Positions 61,241-64,000 of a stretch of 64,000 nucleotides of DNA are shown piece by piece. Source of the DNA: Certhia americana (taxonomy: Eukaryota; Chordata; Aves; Passeriformes; Certhiidae). Below the pieces are notes generated by a model, which was given only the letters and a program-made list of their open reading frames with translations, ran no database searches and was not told the origin of the DNA. Every line of letters starts with the position of its first letter. Positions within the stretch are counted from its first letter, which is position 1. The stretch covers positions 9,260,410 through 9,324,409 of the forward strand of contig CM031870.1 in assembly GCA_018697195.1 (NCBI GenBank). Direction: 5' to 3'. The translations under genes and the position numbers were made by a program.

Positions 61241-62722
61241 TATTCCGAAAGTGTTGATTACTTGGTAAAAGTAACACAGTAATCTCTGAAGTCTCTCCTG
61301 CCAGCAGAACACATCACATTTCTGCATAATCTGTTGGGAAGACTGTGGTACTCCTGAAATATATAAACATTGGTGTTTGCTGGTGTACCCCCATGCCTCC
61401 ATCCGGATTATTAGTCCTGTGTAACCTGGAAGAGTGAACAAACTTGTGACAAGTTCTTTATGGAAGTGTTTATAGACTTCGCTGAAATCCTGATGAAAGC
61501 TGTGTTGTGCAAGGAAGATAATCAGCAGTATTCCAGGGACTTTTCCATGCTTCAGGAGAACAAAAAGGCTTGTGTGATTGTTGGAAACTTGCGTGCTGGT
61601 TCTCACCTGAGCTTTGTGTGGATGGAGTGACACCAGCCCTAAACAGATACTTACACCTGAAAATCTCTTTGCATGTTGTCTTTTGTATCTGCAAATCATA
61701 TCAGTGCAATTCCCTTCCTTTATTTGTAGTAGTGCTATGGATAATTGGAGCTCCTATATAACTTTCCTAGCACCATAGAATTAATGTTCCAAGTACATAT
61801 TGCCTTTACCAGATAGTACTGAGTGAAAAGACTTGCATGTGTACAGACAACAGAATGGAGTGTGTCTCTTGGCGAGCTGTCTGATGGTACTTAGGAGGAA
61901 GGGGAAAAGAGGGATGTTTGGTCAGCATTGATACCATAAGACCTTTCTCCACGAAGAAAATGGTGGGCAGACTATAGGCAGTGGGTAGGTGGGGAGGAGA
62001 AGAGGAAGTCTGCATTGAAACCACAGTCCTTTCTTGGCAGTGGTCAGCATGCCTGTCCTCTGCAACAAAATAACAATTGGTAGAGGAAAAGTTGCACTAA
62101 AATCTCATTAAAAACGTTGCTAAGAAGCAAAATTGGCATATTTGACAGCTATAAAAGCTTTGAGTTCATGCTTAATTGTAAAAGCTTTGGACATGCTTAA
62201 TTGTTTGGGTTTCTTTTTCTTTCAATATAAATACTTCTTATTTCAAATTACAGTAGAGGTAAATAGTATTTTTAAAAAATTTAAGCTTCACCACAAACCA
62301 GGCTCATGTTGGTTAGCAACTACCATGTGGCCTATCATACTGTTCATTTTTTCAGGTGAAAAAGAGGGATTAGAAATAGTGTTCTTGGAGAATTATGAGA
62401 CTGCCAGATGGTTTGGTATACTAATAAAGATGCCCCACCTGCCTGCTTTAGTATTTTTAATTTATAAAGGAAGATTTGGTGTTGGGAAAAAGTGTAAAAC
62501 ATTTCCAGCGAAAAGGAAGTGGGAAGTAGGCAACAAAAACAGTGAAATCAAGATTAACATTTAATACTATCAGAAACAAATACCAGCCAATTAATTTTAT
62601 GCTGGTAAAAGTCTCTTTTAATCTAGTTATCTCTTTACTGTTGAGTTGAGCCCAATTATTTGTCAATTACCCTTAATGAATAATGTCTTTTGTTATGATT
62701 TTCTCTCTCTTTTATGTTTTAG
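60763..62722 (+). other. LITAF intron 1 (probable)
   Basis: From the donor at 60763 to the acceptor ttttatgttttag at 62722. The first 480 bp are CpG-rich and the rest AT-rich. No other exon was recognised. Confidence 0.45.
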
Positions 62723-62724
62723 TA

Positions 62725-63880
<1,156 letters not shown>

Positions 63881-63988
63881 GCAGTGATTTAAACACTGAT
63901 TGATGAAGTTGTTTAGCACCTCTACAAGCACTGTCTGAAGCTTCATGGAGACTTCCTGTTTTTTCTGTGCATCCTGTCACTGGAAACC

Positions 63989-63994
63989 AATAAA
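63989..63994 (+). terminator. Poly(A) signal AATAAA for LITAF
   Basis: A canonical hexamer 108 bases after the stop and six bases from the window end. Cleavage would fall just outside the window. Longer 3'UTR forms may use later signals that cannot be seen here. Confidence 0.6.
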
Positions 63995-64000
63995 AAGTAA

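Overview
This is vertebrate nuclear DNA, almost certainly from a bird and probably a neoavian one. The genes are split by GT-AG introns, the promoters are CpG islands, and CR1 LINE 3' ends occur in both orientations. There is also an alpharetrovirus-like env fragment with its LTR, and remnants of a neoavian-type LTR. Gene order is ZC3H7A (end) > TXNDC11 > < SNN ... LITAF >, which agrees with the conserved block at human 16p13.13.

Layout. 1-6.3 kb: the last eight coding exons and 3'UTR of ZC3H7A (+), a multi-zinc-finger RNA-binding protein. 6.3-7.4 kb: a short intergenic gap. 7.4-35.8 kb: complete TXNDC11 (+), 12 coding exons, 919 aa, starting in a CpG island. It encodes an ER membrane thioredoxin-family protein with one intact CXXC site (CGFC) and a C-terminal coiled coil. 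35.8-44.5 kb: SNN (stannin, -), an 87-aa single-pass membrane protein coded entirely in one exon, with a candidate TATA-containing promoter and 5' exon in a CpG island about 6 kb away. 44.6-59.9 kb: a gene-poor interval holding a CR1, an LTR remnant, a 5'-truncated endogenous retrovirus (env end plus 3' LTR), G/T-rich simple sequence and a second large CR1. 60.0-60.5 kb: a roughly 500-bp homopyrimidine/GTCCC tandem array just upstream of LITAF. 60.6-64.0 kb: LITAF (+), a non-coding first exon and three coding exons, 148 aa, with the poly(A) signal at the window edge.

The four host genes are not an operon. Their adjacency is old synteny. SNN and LITAF act at endosomal/lysosomal or other intracellular membranes and TXNDC11 in the ER membrane, but nothing in the sequence shows that they work together. 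TXNDC11 and SNN converge tail to tail, so overlapping 3' ends are possible.

I found no new gene system. The points most worth a second look are the C-rich array beside the LITAF promoter, the alpharetrovirus-like env relic with a broken CX6CC motif and a frame break, the CR1 copy against the SNN CpG island, and the SNN/TXNDC11 3'-end arrangement. All exon borders were set by eye from open frame, splice sites and phase continuity. Family comparisons come from memory of the human proteins, not from a search.
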